NCBI GenBank assembly: GCA_030247675.1
Contig: JAOTRX010000002.1
Span: 992,001 to 1,056,000, forward strand
DNA: 64,000 nt
Reading direction: 5' to 3'
DNA from: Desulforhopalus sp.
Lineage (GTDB): Bacteria; Desulfobacterota; Desulfobulbia; Desulfobulbales; Desulfocapsaceae
How positions within the stretch are numbered: the first letter of the stretch is position 1; each line of letters starts with the position of its first letter. Position numbers and translations under genes: made by a program. The notes beneath the pieces were generated by a model. That model was not told the origin of the DNA. It did not search any database and was given only the letters and a program-made list of their open reading frames with translations. Shown piece after piece: positions 1-7,454 of the stretch.

Positions 1-147
1 GAAAATGCCGTTCAGCCAGAAGGAAGGGTAAAACTTGGTTCTTTACTTGCCGGCATTGGTCGCAAAATCAATATGAGCGATGATGAATTTTCGATCTTTG
101 AGCAGAGCCGAGATAAATCTCCAGCCAAACCGGTGGATTTTGAATGA
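1..147 (+). CDS. VapB/FitA-like antitoxin, C-terminal part only
   Basis: An open frame runs from the first base of the window to a TGA that overlaps the next ATG (ATGA), so only the last 48 residues are present. It contains a hydrophilic tail with SDDEFSIFEQSRDK. Antitoxins of VapBC/FitAB pairs usually end in such an acidic and basic tail that wraps the toxin. The assignment rests on the 4-bp overlap with an obvious VapC gene and on size, not on a recognisable DNA-binding domain, which would lie to the left of the window. Confidence 0.7.
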   Translation, partial: ENAVQPEGRVKLGSLLAGIGRKINMSDDEFSIFEQSRDKSPAKPVDFE

Positions 148-563
148 TACTGTTAGATACAAATGTAATCTCGGAACCGTTGCGTCGTGCTCCTGACGCC
201 CGTGTTATTAAATGGATTGATGCGCAATCACTGGAAACGCTCTATTTATCTGCGATAACCGTGGCAGAACTGCGTTTTGGAGTTGCTAGCCTTCCAGTTG
301 GAAAGCGACAATATGAACTGCAAACCAGCCTGGAAAATCAAATTTTGCCGCTGTTTGCCGGACGTGTATGTTCGTTTGATATGGGCTGCACGACCGCTTA
401 TGCTGAGCTTATGGCAAAAGCCAGATCTGCCGGTTTAGCAATAGCTGCAGCAGATGGATACATTGCGTCTATTGCGGCGACTAATCGATTTAGTGTCGCG
501 ACACGAGATGTCCAACCATTCCAAGCCGCAGGTGTCAACGTTATCAATCCTTGGGATGATTAG
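144..563 (+). CDS. vapC: VapC/FitB-type PIN-domain ribonuclease toxin
   Basis: This 139-aa protein is the normal length for a single PIN domain. The acidic residues that bind the metal are visible: D5 in LLDTNVISE, E42 in AELRFG, D104 in AADGYIAS and D122 in ATRDV. Family members are Mg-dependent ribonucleases that cut tRNA or rRNA and are held inactive by their antitoxin. The ATG overlaps the stop of the preceding frame, giving coupled translation of a VapBC/FitAB pair. The gene lies at the edge of an IS-rich region, typical for mobile toxin-antitoxin pairs. FitB and VapC cannot be told apart here. Confidence 0.9.
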   Translation: MILLDTNVISEPLRRAPDARVIKWIDAQSLETLYLSAITVAELRFGVASLPVGKRQYELQTSLENQILPLFAGRVCSFDMGCTTAYAELMAKARSAGLAIAAADGYIASIAATNRFSVATRDVQPFQAAGVNVINPWDD

Positions 564-577
564 AATGACTCAGGGTC

Positions 578-634
578 TAAACTGGCGTCAGAGCAAGAAT
601 CAACTACGGTTTATTTTACTCTGACCCTGTTTTA
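578..634. repeat. REP-like palindrome, copy A
   Basis: This diverged copy of a repeat starts TAAACTGG and ends CTCTGACCCTGTTTTA. The right arm ATTTTACTCTGACCC matches the other copies exactly, while the left arm is mutated (GGCGTCAGAGCAAGAAT). Full copies fold as a hairpin with arms CAGAGTAAAAT and ATTTTACTCTG. Confidence 0.75.
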
Positions 635-639
635 CGCCA

Positions 640-960
640 CACCCAGATTTCGGAATGCAGCAAATGGATGACTGGTCGCATGATCGATGCTGACCCTTTG
701 ACGAGAAGAAAAAAGGGCTGAATTCAGCAGGTAAGATAGCAATCGAAGGGAGAATATCGGCAAGAAACCGTTCCAGATCAAGAGGATACGTTCCTCCGAC
801 GAGCCTGCCTGCCTGGCGCCCATTCTCGGAGCGTATCCTCTTGACCTTCCACTCCCTCAGTGCTATTTCAAGCCGCCGAGGAAGTTGTGTGATTTGACCA
901 TGCTTGGTGGGTAAGGGAAATCTCCGTTTTCCCCGTGACTAAACTTATCATGGATGACCC
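640..960. repeat. 321-bp direct repeat, copy 1 (relic of IS110-element right end)
   Basis: This segment is about 98 percent identical (roughly five differences by eye) to 4261-4581, which forms the right end of the IS110-family element. No transposase accompanies this copy, so it is probably a deletion relic. It carries the same long hairpin (arms AGATCAAGAGGATACG and its near-complement around 775-847), here with one extra mismatch. The 63-aa open frame on the minus strand inside it also occurs in the other copy, but conservation of the repeat explains it and no coding function is supported. Confidence 0.85.
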
Positions 961-1102
961 CATTTAATTACTCACACACTTTATGCGCGGCGACGTATCG
1001 CAAGGGAAGAATCCCCTTGAAAAATCACATTAAATATTGCATTGCTACAACATTCAAAGGCTGCACAATTTCTTTTCAACTATCTCAATGAATCTCAATC
1101 TT

Positions 1103-1110
1103 GGGGGGGG
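1103..1110 (+). repeat. Run of eight G residues upstream of a start codon
   Basis: G8 lies six bases before the likely ATG at 1117, in the position of a ribosome binding site. Slippage here would change spacing between the G-rich Shine-Dalgarno-like stretch and the start codon. A second G8 tract occurs at 7352-7359 in non-coding DNA. Confidence 0.6.
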
Positions 1111-1116
1111 CTTAGG

Positions 1117-1734
1117 ATGAAATATGAAGAATCGAAATCTGGAAATATTGCTGACTCTACAGTTGATAAAGGTCGGCGAAGTGCCATTCGCAAAATTGCT
1201 GTAGGTGTGGGGGTTTTGGCTGGTGTTTCAATTCTTCCTGAGAAGTGGACCCGGCCGATAATAGGCCAAATAACCCTTCCGGCCCATGCTCAAACCAGTG
1301 GATCCCTTGATCCTGGATATTACTTGGCTTCTACTGGAATCGTCATAAATTCCAAAGGCTTTCTCGATACTCTGGGTAATTTCCTCGTCGCGGATGCAGT
1401 TGCAGCACCAATATTAGTCTTTGTTGCGTACAATTTTGAGATATGTGTTACAGGTAATGGATCCGTGACGTTTCTCTCCGATGTTGCTATAGATACCACT
1501 ACCGGCGGAGGCCTTTGGTCTCCTGGTGGTTTGTCAGGTTCCCTTTTAAGCGGAGTAACCTCCGGCGTTCCATACGATCATTCGCCTGCCGCGGGTGATT
1601 GGACATTCACTCTTACCTTCCAGATTATTTCAGCCAAAGGTCTTAACGCAACTCTGACGCTTTTCGATAATGGTGTTTTCCAAAGCACGACGACAATAAC
1701 ATTTCAATATCAAAGTGCCTCCTGTTCTGGTTAA
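1117..1734 (+). CDS. Exported protein of unknown function with Tat-like leader
   Basis: The protein has 205 residues from the ATG at 1117; an upstream TTG at 1042 is possible but would read through the G8 tract. Near the N-terminus is a basic twin-arginine stretch (KGRRSAIRKIAVG), a hydrophobic segment and an Ala-x-Ala cleavage-like site (LPAHAQTS). That resembles Tat-type leaders of small exported proteins in related bacteria. The mature part is rich in Gly, Ser and Thr with beta-strand-like alternation, and ends with a lone Cys near the C-terminus. I recognise no domain and cannot assign a function. Neighbours are repeats and broken genes. Confidence 0.7.
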   Translation: MKYEESKSGNIADSTVDKGRRSAIRKIAVGVGVLAGVSILPEKWTRPIIGQITLPAHAQTSGSLDPGYYLASTGIVINSKGFLDTLGNFLVADAVAAPILVFVAYNFEICVTGNGSVTFLSDVAIDTTTGGGLWSPGGLSGSLLSGVTSGVPYDHSPAAGDWTFTLTFQIISAKGLNATLTLFDNGVFQSTTTITFQYQSASCSG

Positions 1735-1754
1735 TCACAAAAAATACCAGCTTC

Positions 1755-1789
1755 TTACGGCTCTCGCTCATGCGAGTGGAAAGCCGTAA
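1755..1789. terminator. Hairpin downstream of the exported-protein gene
   Basis: TTACGGCT and AGCCGTAA form an 8-bp stem with an inner CTCGC/GCGAG stem, 20 bases after the stop codon. The following GGTGTTTT is only weakly T-rich, so termination is plausible but not certain. Confidence 0.45.
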
Positions 1790-1952
1790 CCGGTGTTTTC
1801 TGCAAATATATTTTTTGGGGTCAGAGAAAATTAAAAAAATCCTCTCTTCTCAGTCCATCCGGGCGCCCTTCTTGTAGCTATTGGAGTCAAAGAACAAATA
1901 ATCGTCTTGTCGTATCCCCCGCAGGCTCTCTCCCGTTTTTTTTCGGTACCCG

Positions 1953-2885
1953 TCAATCGCCCATGCAGGTGCCAACCCTCCTAGCGGCCTGCACCATTGG
2001 ATGGTCTTTGGGCACCAGGTTCTTTTTACCGACGACCTCGGACAGCGGCACCGCCTTGGTGCCGTTGCGGTCAGCGGCGATCATCACCCCGCCGATACCC
2101 CGCTCGATGCACTCGACGCAGGCACTGCCCAGGCGGGTGGCGAGCATCCGGTCGGCGGCCGACGGTGTGCCGCCCCGCTGATAGTGGCCGAGGATGGTCA
2201 CCCGCGACTCCAAGCCGGTCATTTTTTCCAACTCCTGGGACAGCCTGAGGGTATGATTGCTGCGGTGGGTGGTGAACTCAAGGAGATCCTCCTCGATCTT
2301 CTTCAGTGCCTTGGCGTCGGCCTTTTCCTTGGCCTCGGACTTGGCAGTCTTCAGACCGGTGTAGCGCTGGTAATCAGCCTGAGATAGCGCCCCTTCGGCT
2401 ACGGCGACAATACTGAAGTTGGTGCCCCGCTGCTTTCTCTTGCGAATGGCTGCGGTCACCGCCTCCAGATCGTAGGGAATCTCCGGGATGAGGATGACAT
2501 CGGCACCTCCGGCAATGCCGGCGCCAAGGGCCAGCCAGCCGGCATTATGGCCCATGATCTCGACGACAATAATCCGGTGGTGGCTATGGGCGGTGGAGTG
2601 CAACCGGTCGATGGCCTCGGTGGCGATCTCCATGGCGGTGTCAAAACCGAAGGTGATATCGGTCATCGCCACATCATTATCGATGGTCTTGGGCAGGGTC
2701 AGGATATTCAGACCCTTCTGCGCCAGGCGGTAGGCGTTTTTCTGGGTACCGCCGCCGCCGATACAGATCAGCGCATCAAGGTTATGGTGCCGGTAGTTGT
2801 CGCAGATTACCTGGGTCATATCCATGATCTCGCTGCCGACCGGCATCTTATGCGGCTTGTCGCGGCTGGTGCCGGAAGGTAAGGT
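1953..2885 (-). pseudogene. pfk: 6-phosphofructokinase, 5'-truncated
   Basis: The frame encodes the C-terminal ~310 residues of a group III phosphofructokinase: [18 protein letters not shown], the catalytic PKTIDND, and the MGHNAGW substrate region. A Gly stands where PPi-dependent enzymes have Asp (GGDD), which points to an ATP-dependent enzyme. Coding similarity continues upstream of the first ATG (2846) to about 2885, with residues GTSRDKPHK before KMPVG. It then stops abruptly at the left end of a REP-like element. The N-terminal glycine-rich phosphate-binding region, roughly 70-80 residues, is missing and not found elsewhere in the window. The C-terminus (VGTCMGD) looks complete. The gene is therefore very probably inactive. 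Confidence 0.85.
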
Positions 2886-2930
2886 AAACTGGGGTCAGAG
2901 TAAAATTAAACAACGGTTTATTTTACTCTG
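2885..2930. repeat. REP-like palindrome, copy B, left part
   Basis: This copy begins TAAACTGGGGTCAGAG and runs to ATTTTACTCTG. It is identical to copy D at 5824 up to that point and is then interrupted. The missing right arm (ACCCTGTTTTATGTG) reappears at 4578, so the IS110-family element inserted between the two parts. Confidence 0.85.
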
Positions 2931-4577
2931 TTTGAATGCATAAGTGAGAGGTCATTGCAGGAAACCTCCAAGCGGTTCACAATGTTTGTGTAGCGCACAA
3001 ACTGGTGGGTCGTATCCAACGATAGGATCCGCCCAAAAATGATCCCGCAAGGAGGTTCCCATGACGACACTTTACTACATCGGGTTGGACATTCACAAGA
3101 AAGTCATTGCATACTGCATTAAAGCGATAGACGGTCGTCTCGTTGGAGAAGGGATGATTGCGGCAAACAGGAAGGCTGTAGACGAATGGGTCCATAGCTT
3201 GCCAGGGCCATGGGTTGGAGCTATGGAGGCAACTATCTTCACTGGTTGGATCTATGACCACCTGGCGCAGCATGCCGTAGAGTTGAAAGTTGCACATCCC
3301 GAGATGCTCAAGGCAATCACCGCTGCCAAGAAGAAGAACGACCGCGCCGATGCTGCGAGAATCGCTGATCTCCTGCGGGTAAACCTCCTGCCGGAATGCT
3401 ACATGCTGCCACAAGAGATCCGCGAGTTACGGCGGATCCTGCGGTACCGCAATCACATTGTGCGAACTTCGGTAAAGATGCAGAACAAAATGGCCGGGCT
3501 CTTACTGGAAGTAGGGGCTGAATACAACAAGACTCGCTTGAAGGGAAAAAGATATTTCACCAGACTGCTGGAGACGGTCGAGGACATTCCACAATCGGTG
3601 AAACAACTTTTGCAATTGAGTCGTACCGGTTTCGAGATGTTTCATGCAATCCAAAAGCAGCTGGTGAAGGCATTGCGCACAAACAGTCTGATACAGGACC
3701 GAGTTGGAAAGCTCATGACGATCCAGGGAGTAGGCGAAGTAACCGCATTGACCTGGGTACTGGAAATAGGCGAACCGGCAAGATTTGATTCAATTCGGCA
3801 AGCCATCAGCTACTGCGGCCTGTGCAGCGCACAACGGGAATCGGCCGGCAAGGAGCAAAGGGGTCCGATTTCCAAGAAACGCAACAAACATTTGCAAACT
3901 ATGCTCATTGAAGCGGCGAAGATAGCTCCGCATTGGAATCCGCAACTGGCTGCCATTCATGAACGGGAGCTACAAAGAGGCAACAGAAACAGGGCAACCC
4001 TTGCTGTTGCAAGAAAGCTGGTTGCGTACATGTTGGCGGTAGACAAAGCTGTAAGTGATTTTATCACCCGGGAGGTACAGAAGGCGGCCTGAAAAAAACA
4101 TATTCCCTGCTGAACTGATGATCTTCCCGCCCGTCCTCGCTGAATTGGGGTCTTTGCATGCACAATTGGCAATGCAACATTACTCTGTTTCGAGGCGGGT
4201 GGGTTGGCCCAAACTCAATCTTCTGCGGAAGTCGTATCCGGTGATGAGGAATTTTTCCCCCACCCAGATTTCGGAATGCAGCAAATGGATGACTGGTCGC
4301 ATGATCGATGCTGACCCTTTGACGAGAAGAAAAAAGGTCTGAATTCAGTAGGTAAGATAGCAATCGAAGGGAGAATATCGGCAAGAAACCGTTCCAGATC
4401 AAGAGGATACGTTCCTCCGACGAGCCAGCCTGCCTGGCGCCCATTCTCGGAGCGTATCCTCTTGATCTTCCACTCCCTCAGTGCTATTTCAAGCCGCCGA
4501 GGAAGTTGTGTGATTTGACCATGCTTGGTGGGTAAGGGAAATCTCCGTTTTCCCCTTGACTAAACTTATCATGGATG
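2931..4577 (+). mobile_element. IS110-family insertion sequence inside a REP-like palindrome
   Basis: The ends are inferred from the split REP: the left part stops at CTCTG (2930) and the right part resumes at ACCCTG (4578), as in the uninterrupted copy at 5824-5880. The element has about 130 bp before the transposase and about 485 bp after it, without terminal inverted repeats, as expected for IS110. The left flank has a perfect hairpin GTTTGTG-TAGCG-CACAAAC (2984-3002). The right end has a 22-bp hairpin (4396-4468). IS110 elements make a bridge/seek RNA from a non-coding end, and the related IS621 is known to target REP sequences, which fits this site. Which flank encodes the RNA here is unresolved. 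Confidence 0.75.
3061..4092 (+). CDS. IS110-family transposase (DEDD recombinase)
   Basis: The protein has 343 residues, normal for the family. The N-terminal RuvC-like DEDD domain shows D10 in YIGLDIH, E56 in GAMEATI, and D94 and D97 in KKNDRADA. The C-terminal Tnp20 domain has a helix-hairpin-helix (IQGVGEVTALTW) and the segment SYCGLCSAQRESAGK. These enzymes excise and insert the element through a circular intermediate, guided by an element-encoded RNA. A good ribosome binding site (AAGGAGG) precedes the ATG. The frame is intact, so the element may be active. Confidence 0.95.
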   Translation: MTTLYYIGLDIHKKVIAYCIKAIDGRLVGEGMIAANRKAVDEWVHSLPGPWVGAMEATIFTGWIYDHLAQHAVELKVAHPEMLKAITAAKKKNDRADAARIADLLRVNLLPECYMLPQEIRELRRILRYRNHIVRTSVKMQNKMAGLLLEVGAEYNKTRLKGKRYFTRLLETVEDIPQSVKQLLQLSRTGFEMFHAIQKQLVKALRTNSLIQDRVGKLMTIQGVGEVTALTWVLEIGEPARFDSIRQAISYCGLCSAQRESAGKEQRGPISKKRNKHLQTMLIEAAKIAPHWNPQLAAIHERELQRGNRNRATLAVARKLVAYMLAVDKAVSDFITREVQKAA

Positions 4578-4581
4578 ACCC
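4261..4581. repeat. 321-bp direct repeat, copy 2 (right end of IS110-family element)
   Basis: This copy matches 640-960 over its full length with about five substitutions. Inside it, 4396-4411 (AGATCAAGAGGATACG) pairs perfectly with 4453-4468. The stem extends through CTCCGA/TCGGAG after a 3-base bulge, making a 22-bp hairpin. The structure is compatible with a non-coding RNA of the IS, or with a recombination signal. Confidence 0.85.
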
Positions 4582-4590
4582 TGTTTTATG
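4578..4590. repeat. REP-like palindrome, copy B, right part
   Basis: ACCCTGTTTTATG matches the right border of copies A and D and is separated from its left part (2885-2930) by the IS110-family element. Confidence 0.7.
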
Positions 4591-4830
4591 TGTACAGGCA
4601 AACAACGCTTCACCGGGAAGATGAAACAAAAGATCGACTCAGCCAAAGGCAGAGCCATCTATGGCATGCGCCTGGCGGTGGGCGAGCCACCCTTCGCCCA
4701 TATCCGTTCGGCGCTAGGCCTTGATAGTTTTACTTTACGAGGGAAGGCAAAGGTCAACACCCAATGGAATCTTTTCTGCATTGTCCATAATCTCATAAAA
4801 ATATTCAGGTATGGGGTGGGATTTGCATAA
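4591..4830 (+). pseudogene. IS1182-like DDE transposase, C-terminal remnant
   Basis: The frame encodes about 80 residues including KIDSAKGRAIYGMRLA, LRGKAKVNTQWN and IVHNLIKI. These are typical of the extreme C-terminus of IS1182/IS5-type transposases. All of the catalytic core is absent: the fragment begins directly at the right border of a REP-like element. A TGTG before it could serve as a false start, but no function is expected. Confidence 0.85.
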
Positions 4831-5094
4831 ATACCCACAGAAAGAGATAGGATCGGCGTTTATAAGGCCATGTTTTACAGGAAATAAGTAGCTGGGAATG
4901 AAGTTTTAGAAGCAGAGGATTGTATAAGATAATTTTCGGATTTCTCTATTTCCGATTGAGTTATCTCAGCATCTGAGAATATGGGATTTTGAAATAGACT
5001 TTTTCTACAGACTCGTTCGCCTAGCAACACCGAAGATAACGACTGAGTGTTGTAAGCATTGACAACACATTCTGTTGTTGTTAAATTCTCCAAC

Positions 5095-5376
5095 ATGAAG
5101 GCGCAACTATTACTCAACCAACGTCAGCCGATTTCCGAAAACGCCTTTGTTGAAATGGTAGTATGGCGCTTGCCATCACCAATTTCTGGGAGTATTCACG
5201 AATTCAAGTATCGACTCGCTCTTGTTATAAACGGCTCTTGCGAGCTTCGCTACGATAACGAAGCGGGTAAAGGCGACCACAAACACATAGGTGAACGCGA
5301 AATTCCCTACATTTTTACTACGCCTCAAGCATTGTTGAATGATTTCTGGAATGACGTCGATAATTGGAGGTTCTAA
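5095..5376 (+). CDS. tumE: TumE-family toxin (DUF6516)
   Basis: The protein is 93 residues from the ATG at 5095, which gives the family's usual beginning MKAQLLLNQR. An earlier ATG at 5059 would add 12 atypical residues. Characteristic blocks are FVEMVVWRLP, HEFKYRLALV and YDNEAGKGDHKH. The family is the toxin half of TumE/TumA pairs and is found on many plasmids and genomes; its molecular target is not something I can state. The stop codon is one base before the next start, and the downstream partner is a DNA-binding antitoxin, so the order is toxin first. Confidence 0.8.
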   Translation: MKAQLLLNQRQPISENAFVEMVVWRLPSPISGSIHEFKYRLALVINGSCELRYDNEAGKGDHKHIGEREIPYIFTTPQALLNDFWNDVDNWRF

Positions 5377-5377
5377 A

Positions 5378-5719
5378 ATGCATACCGTAACTTTGGAAAT
5401 CTCTTCTCGAGAGAAAATCAACAAACGATTTTTGCAGGCATTTGAGGGTGAACCTCAAGGGGAGTTTATTAGCTTCGACTCCCCCGCCCTTCTTTTCAAA
5501 ACGCTTTCTGGCAAGCGCTGGGAGTTATTGAAAATCATGACTGGTGCTGGACCGATAACAATTCGTGAGGCAGCACGCCGAATAGGGCGAGATGTAAAAG
5601 CCGTGCATAGCGACGTGCATACTCTTTTGAATACAGGCTTATTACAAAAAACTGACGATGGCCGTATCGTCTTTCCTTTTGACGCTGTACATGTAGATTT
5701 CATGCTGAAAGCAGCCTGA
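5378..5719 (+). CDS. tumA: TumA-family antitoxin, winged-helix DNA-binding protein
   Basis: The protein has 113 residues. The C-terminal half is a MarR-like winged helix, with the helix-turn-helix in ITIREAARRIGRDVKAVHSDV followed by LLNTGLLQ and a wing DDGRIVFPF. The N-terminal part probably binds the toxin. NCBI names this family HVO_A0114 / TumA. It has the ribosome binding site GGAGG (5367-5371) and directly follows the toxin. Such antitoxins usually autoregulate their operon; I saw no clear operator upstream of 5095. Confidence 0.8.
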   Translation: MHTVTLEISSREKINKRFLQAFEGEPQGEFISFDSPALLFKTLSGKRWELLKIMTGAGPITIREAARRIGRDVKAVHSDVHTLLNTGLLQKTDDGRIVFPFDAVHVDFMLKAA

Positions 5720-5823
5720 TCCAAATTAATGGCGGAACAGCCAGTCCAGCCGACACCGGGAAGACCACGGTTTTGAATTCTTACATCAGTGGCCCGGTGC
5801 GGCTGACCAGCACGGTTTACCGG

Positions 5824-5880
5824 TAAACTGGGGTCAGAGTAAAATTAAACAACGGTTTATTTTACTCTGGCCCTGTTTTA
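5824..5880. repeat. REP-like palindrome, copy D (intact)
   Basis: This is the complete copy: TAAACTGGGGTCAGAG, a left arm CAGAGTAAAAT, a 12-base loop, a right arm ATTTTACTCTG, then GCCCTGTTTTA. It abuts a truncated transposase on its right, as copy B does. Confidence 0.85.
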
Positions 5881-5884
5881 TGTG

Positions 5885-6277
5885 CGGCCTCCTGGATATG
5901 ATTTGCGAGCACAGCAGCGCAAGCTGAATTCCTTTGTCCATGAATACAATTACGAACGGCCTCATGCTGCCCTGGAATTAGATACCCCTGGTTCGGTACA
6001 TGTGAGTTCACGGCGGCAGTATAAGGAAAAGATAGACGAGTGGGTGTATCCGAGCTACTGTCAGGTACGCAGAGTATGTAGAAATGGAGCATTGCGCTGG
6101 CGCTCCACCAAATGGGTCATGATATCTACCAGTCTTATGGAAAAGAACGTCGGCCTAGAAGAGATTGGGGAAGGATTATGGCGCGTGTATTTCAGGCAGA
6201 AAATGCTAGGCTATTTTGATGAAAATTCGTTAAGAATACAGGATGAATTAGGTAGGCTAAAGAGGAATAATGTGTAA
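5885..6277 (+). pseudogene. IS481-like integrase-core transposase, C-terminal remnant
   Basis: The first residues after the REP border include NSFVHEYNYERPHAALELDT. This is the end of a DDE/rve integrase core, where the ERPH motif follows the catalytic Glu. The frame continues for about 100 residues typical of the C-terminal region of IS481-like proteins (DEWVYPSYCQVRRV). The catalytic Asp residues and the N-terminal HTH are gone. A GTG codon at 5882 gives an apparent start but the fragment is not expected to act. Confidence 0.8.
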
Positions 6278-6502
6278 ACGATGTGATGACACAACTGTAA
6301 ACTATGTGCTGAACTGAACACGAACAATAAAAGTCAACGCTTTGCATTGTTATTTGCACATCATATGAGTACTACGATACTGGGATAAAAATATTAAAGT
6401 TATAAAAATTTAACGATAATAGCAAACAATAAACTCTAAAAAAAGATAGGCGCAGAGACACTTAACGAGGTTAATTCTGAATAATATTCGGAGGAATGTT
6501 CT

Positions 6503-6889
6503 ATGAAATTTTATTGCAATTTGATTATTATTTCCATTTCTTTAATTTTTCTATCAAGTTGTGGAGACTCCAAATGTGCCAACCTGCAAGTTGATTATAA
6601 TAAATGTTTCTCGGCAACATTGGAAACAATAAAGAAAGCATCCCAAGACTCCTCCTATAGAACCGGTAACTTTTCAAAAGATATGGATTCATATCTTGAC
6701 AAGCTATCATCCTTATCGTCAAAACTATGCAATCCAAGCGAGTTAAAAAAGGCGAAAGAAGAAATAGAATGTCTTAAAGGACTTAAAACTGCATTAATTT
6801 CGAGCGATGAAAGGCTTATCAATGAATATTCTACCTGTTTATCTAACATGAACCCTTGGCACTCTAAGGTAGTGGAGCGACTGCGTTGA
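6503..6889 (+). CDS. Small putative lipoprotein of unknown function
   Basis: The protein has 128 residues with a type II signal peptide: a short hydrophobic helix ending in the lipobox LSSC (C20). The mature part is mostly helical with conserved-looking cysteines (C25, C34 and others near 77, 89 and 113), which could form disulphides in the periplasm. The ribosome binding site GGAGG lies 8 bases before the ATG. DNA here is AT-rich compared with the operon that follows, suggesting transfer. No family recognised. Confidence 0.7.
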   Translation: MKFYCNLIIISISLIFLSSCGDSKCANLQVDYNKCFSATLETIKKASQDSSYRTGNFSKDMDSYLDKLSSLSSKLCNPSELKKAKEEIECLKGLKTALISSDERLINEYSTCLSNMNPWHSKVVERLR

Positions 6890-7454
6890 TTTATATTATC
6901 TCCAGTAATTCACTGAGAGTATTCCACCGATTGAATCTAGAAAATAGACGGTGTTCAAGGGACAGCATTCTTTATTTCAACCAAAACATTCTGCGAACAA
7001 ACCGCAGATGTTCGCGGTGATAAGCTCTAATACTCTGCAATCACACAAACATGAGACTACTGTTGTTCACCTAAACCTTAGCTCAACTAGATTTCAGGTT
7101 AAGATTGTTCGCTCTGATTGGCCATTATATTGCCAGGCGTGAAGGTGATCTTCGACATTTCACATCACGCCAAGAATTTTCATAGGTGGGTATCTGTAAG
7201 ATGTGGTTAAGGCTTGTTAGTGAAAATTGTCAGATCAGGTCTCAATTTCTACAGTTCAGCAGTGTCGTAAATCGAGACCGTTTATTCGCTAGGAGCTGCT
7301 GTTCCTTCTTCGAGACGCCCTGGTATTGAAAAACAACTGAGGGTATCACTTGGGGGGGGATTACAACAGGGATGGCGGCGATATAAAAATCGCAGCGGTG
7401 GGCAGTGTCAGGGGCATCGGTCTAGCGTATTCAAGGTTTTAAAGAGCGGGCCCC
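6890..7454. other. Non-coding stretch with small inverted repeats
   Basis: I see no credible gene. The 63-aa frame at 6951-7142 lacks a ribosome binding site and family features. The stretch holds an inverted repeat GCGAACA...TGTTCGC (6993-7015), a second one GGTCTCAATTT...AAATCGAGACC (about 7237-7281, one mismatch), and a G8 tract at 7352-7359. AGGTTTTA/TAAAACCT (7434-7463) spans the end of the minus-strand operon and may help termination. Confidence 0.5.

Noticed and set aside
632..823. 63-aa minus-strand frame, also found as the start of a longer frame at 4064-4444
   Set aside because: The two are identical because both lie in the 321-bp repeat. No ribosome binding site or family match; repeat identity explains the conservation.
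6951..7142. 63-aa frame after the lipoprotein gene
   Set aside because: No ribosome binding site or recognisable feature.
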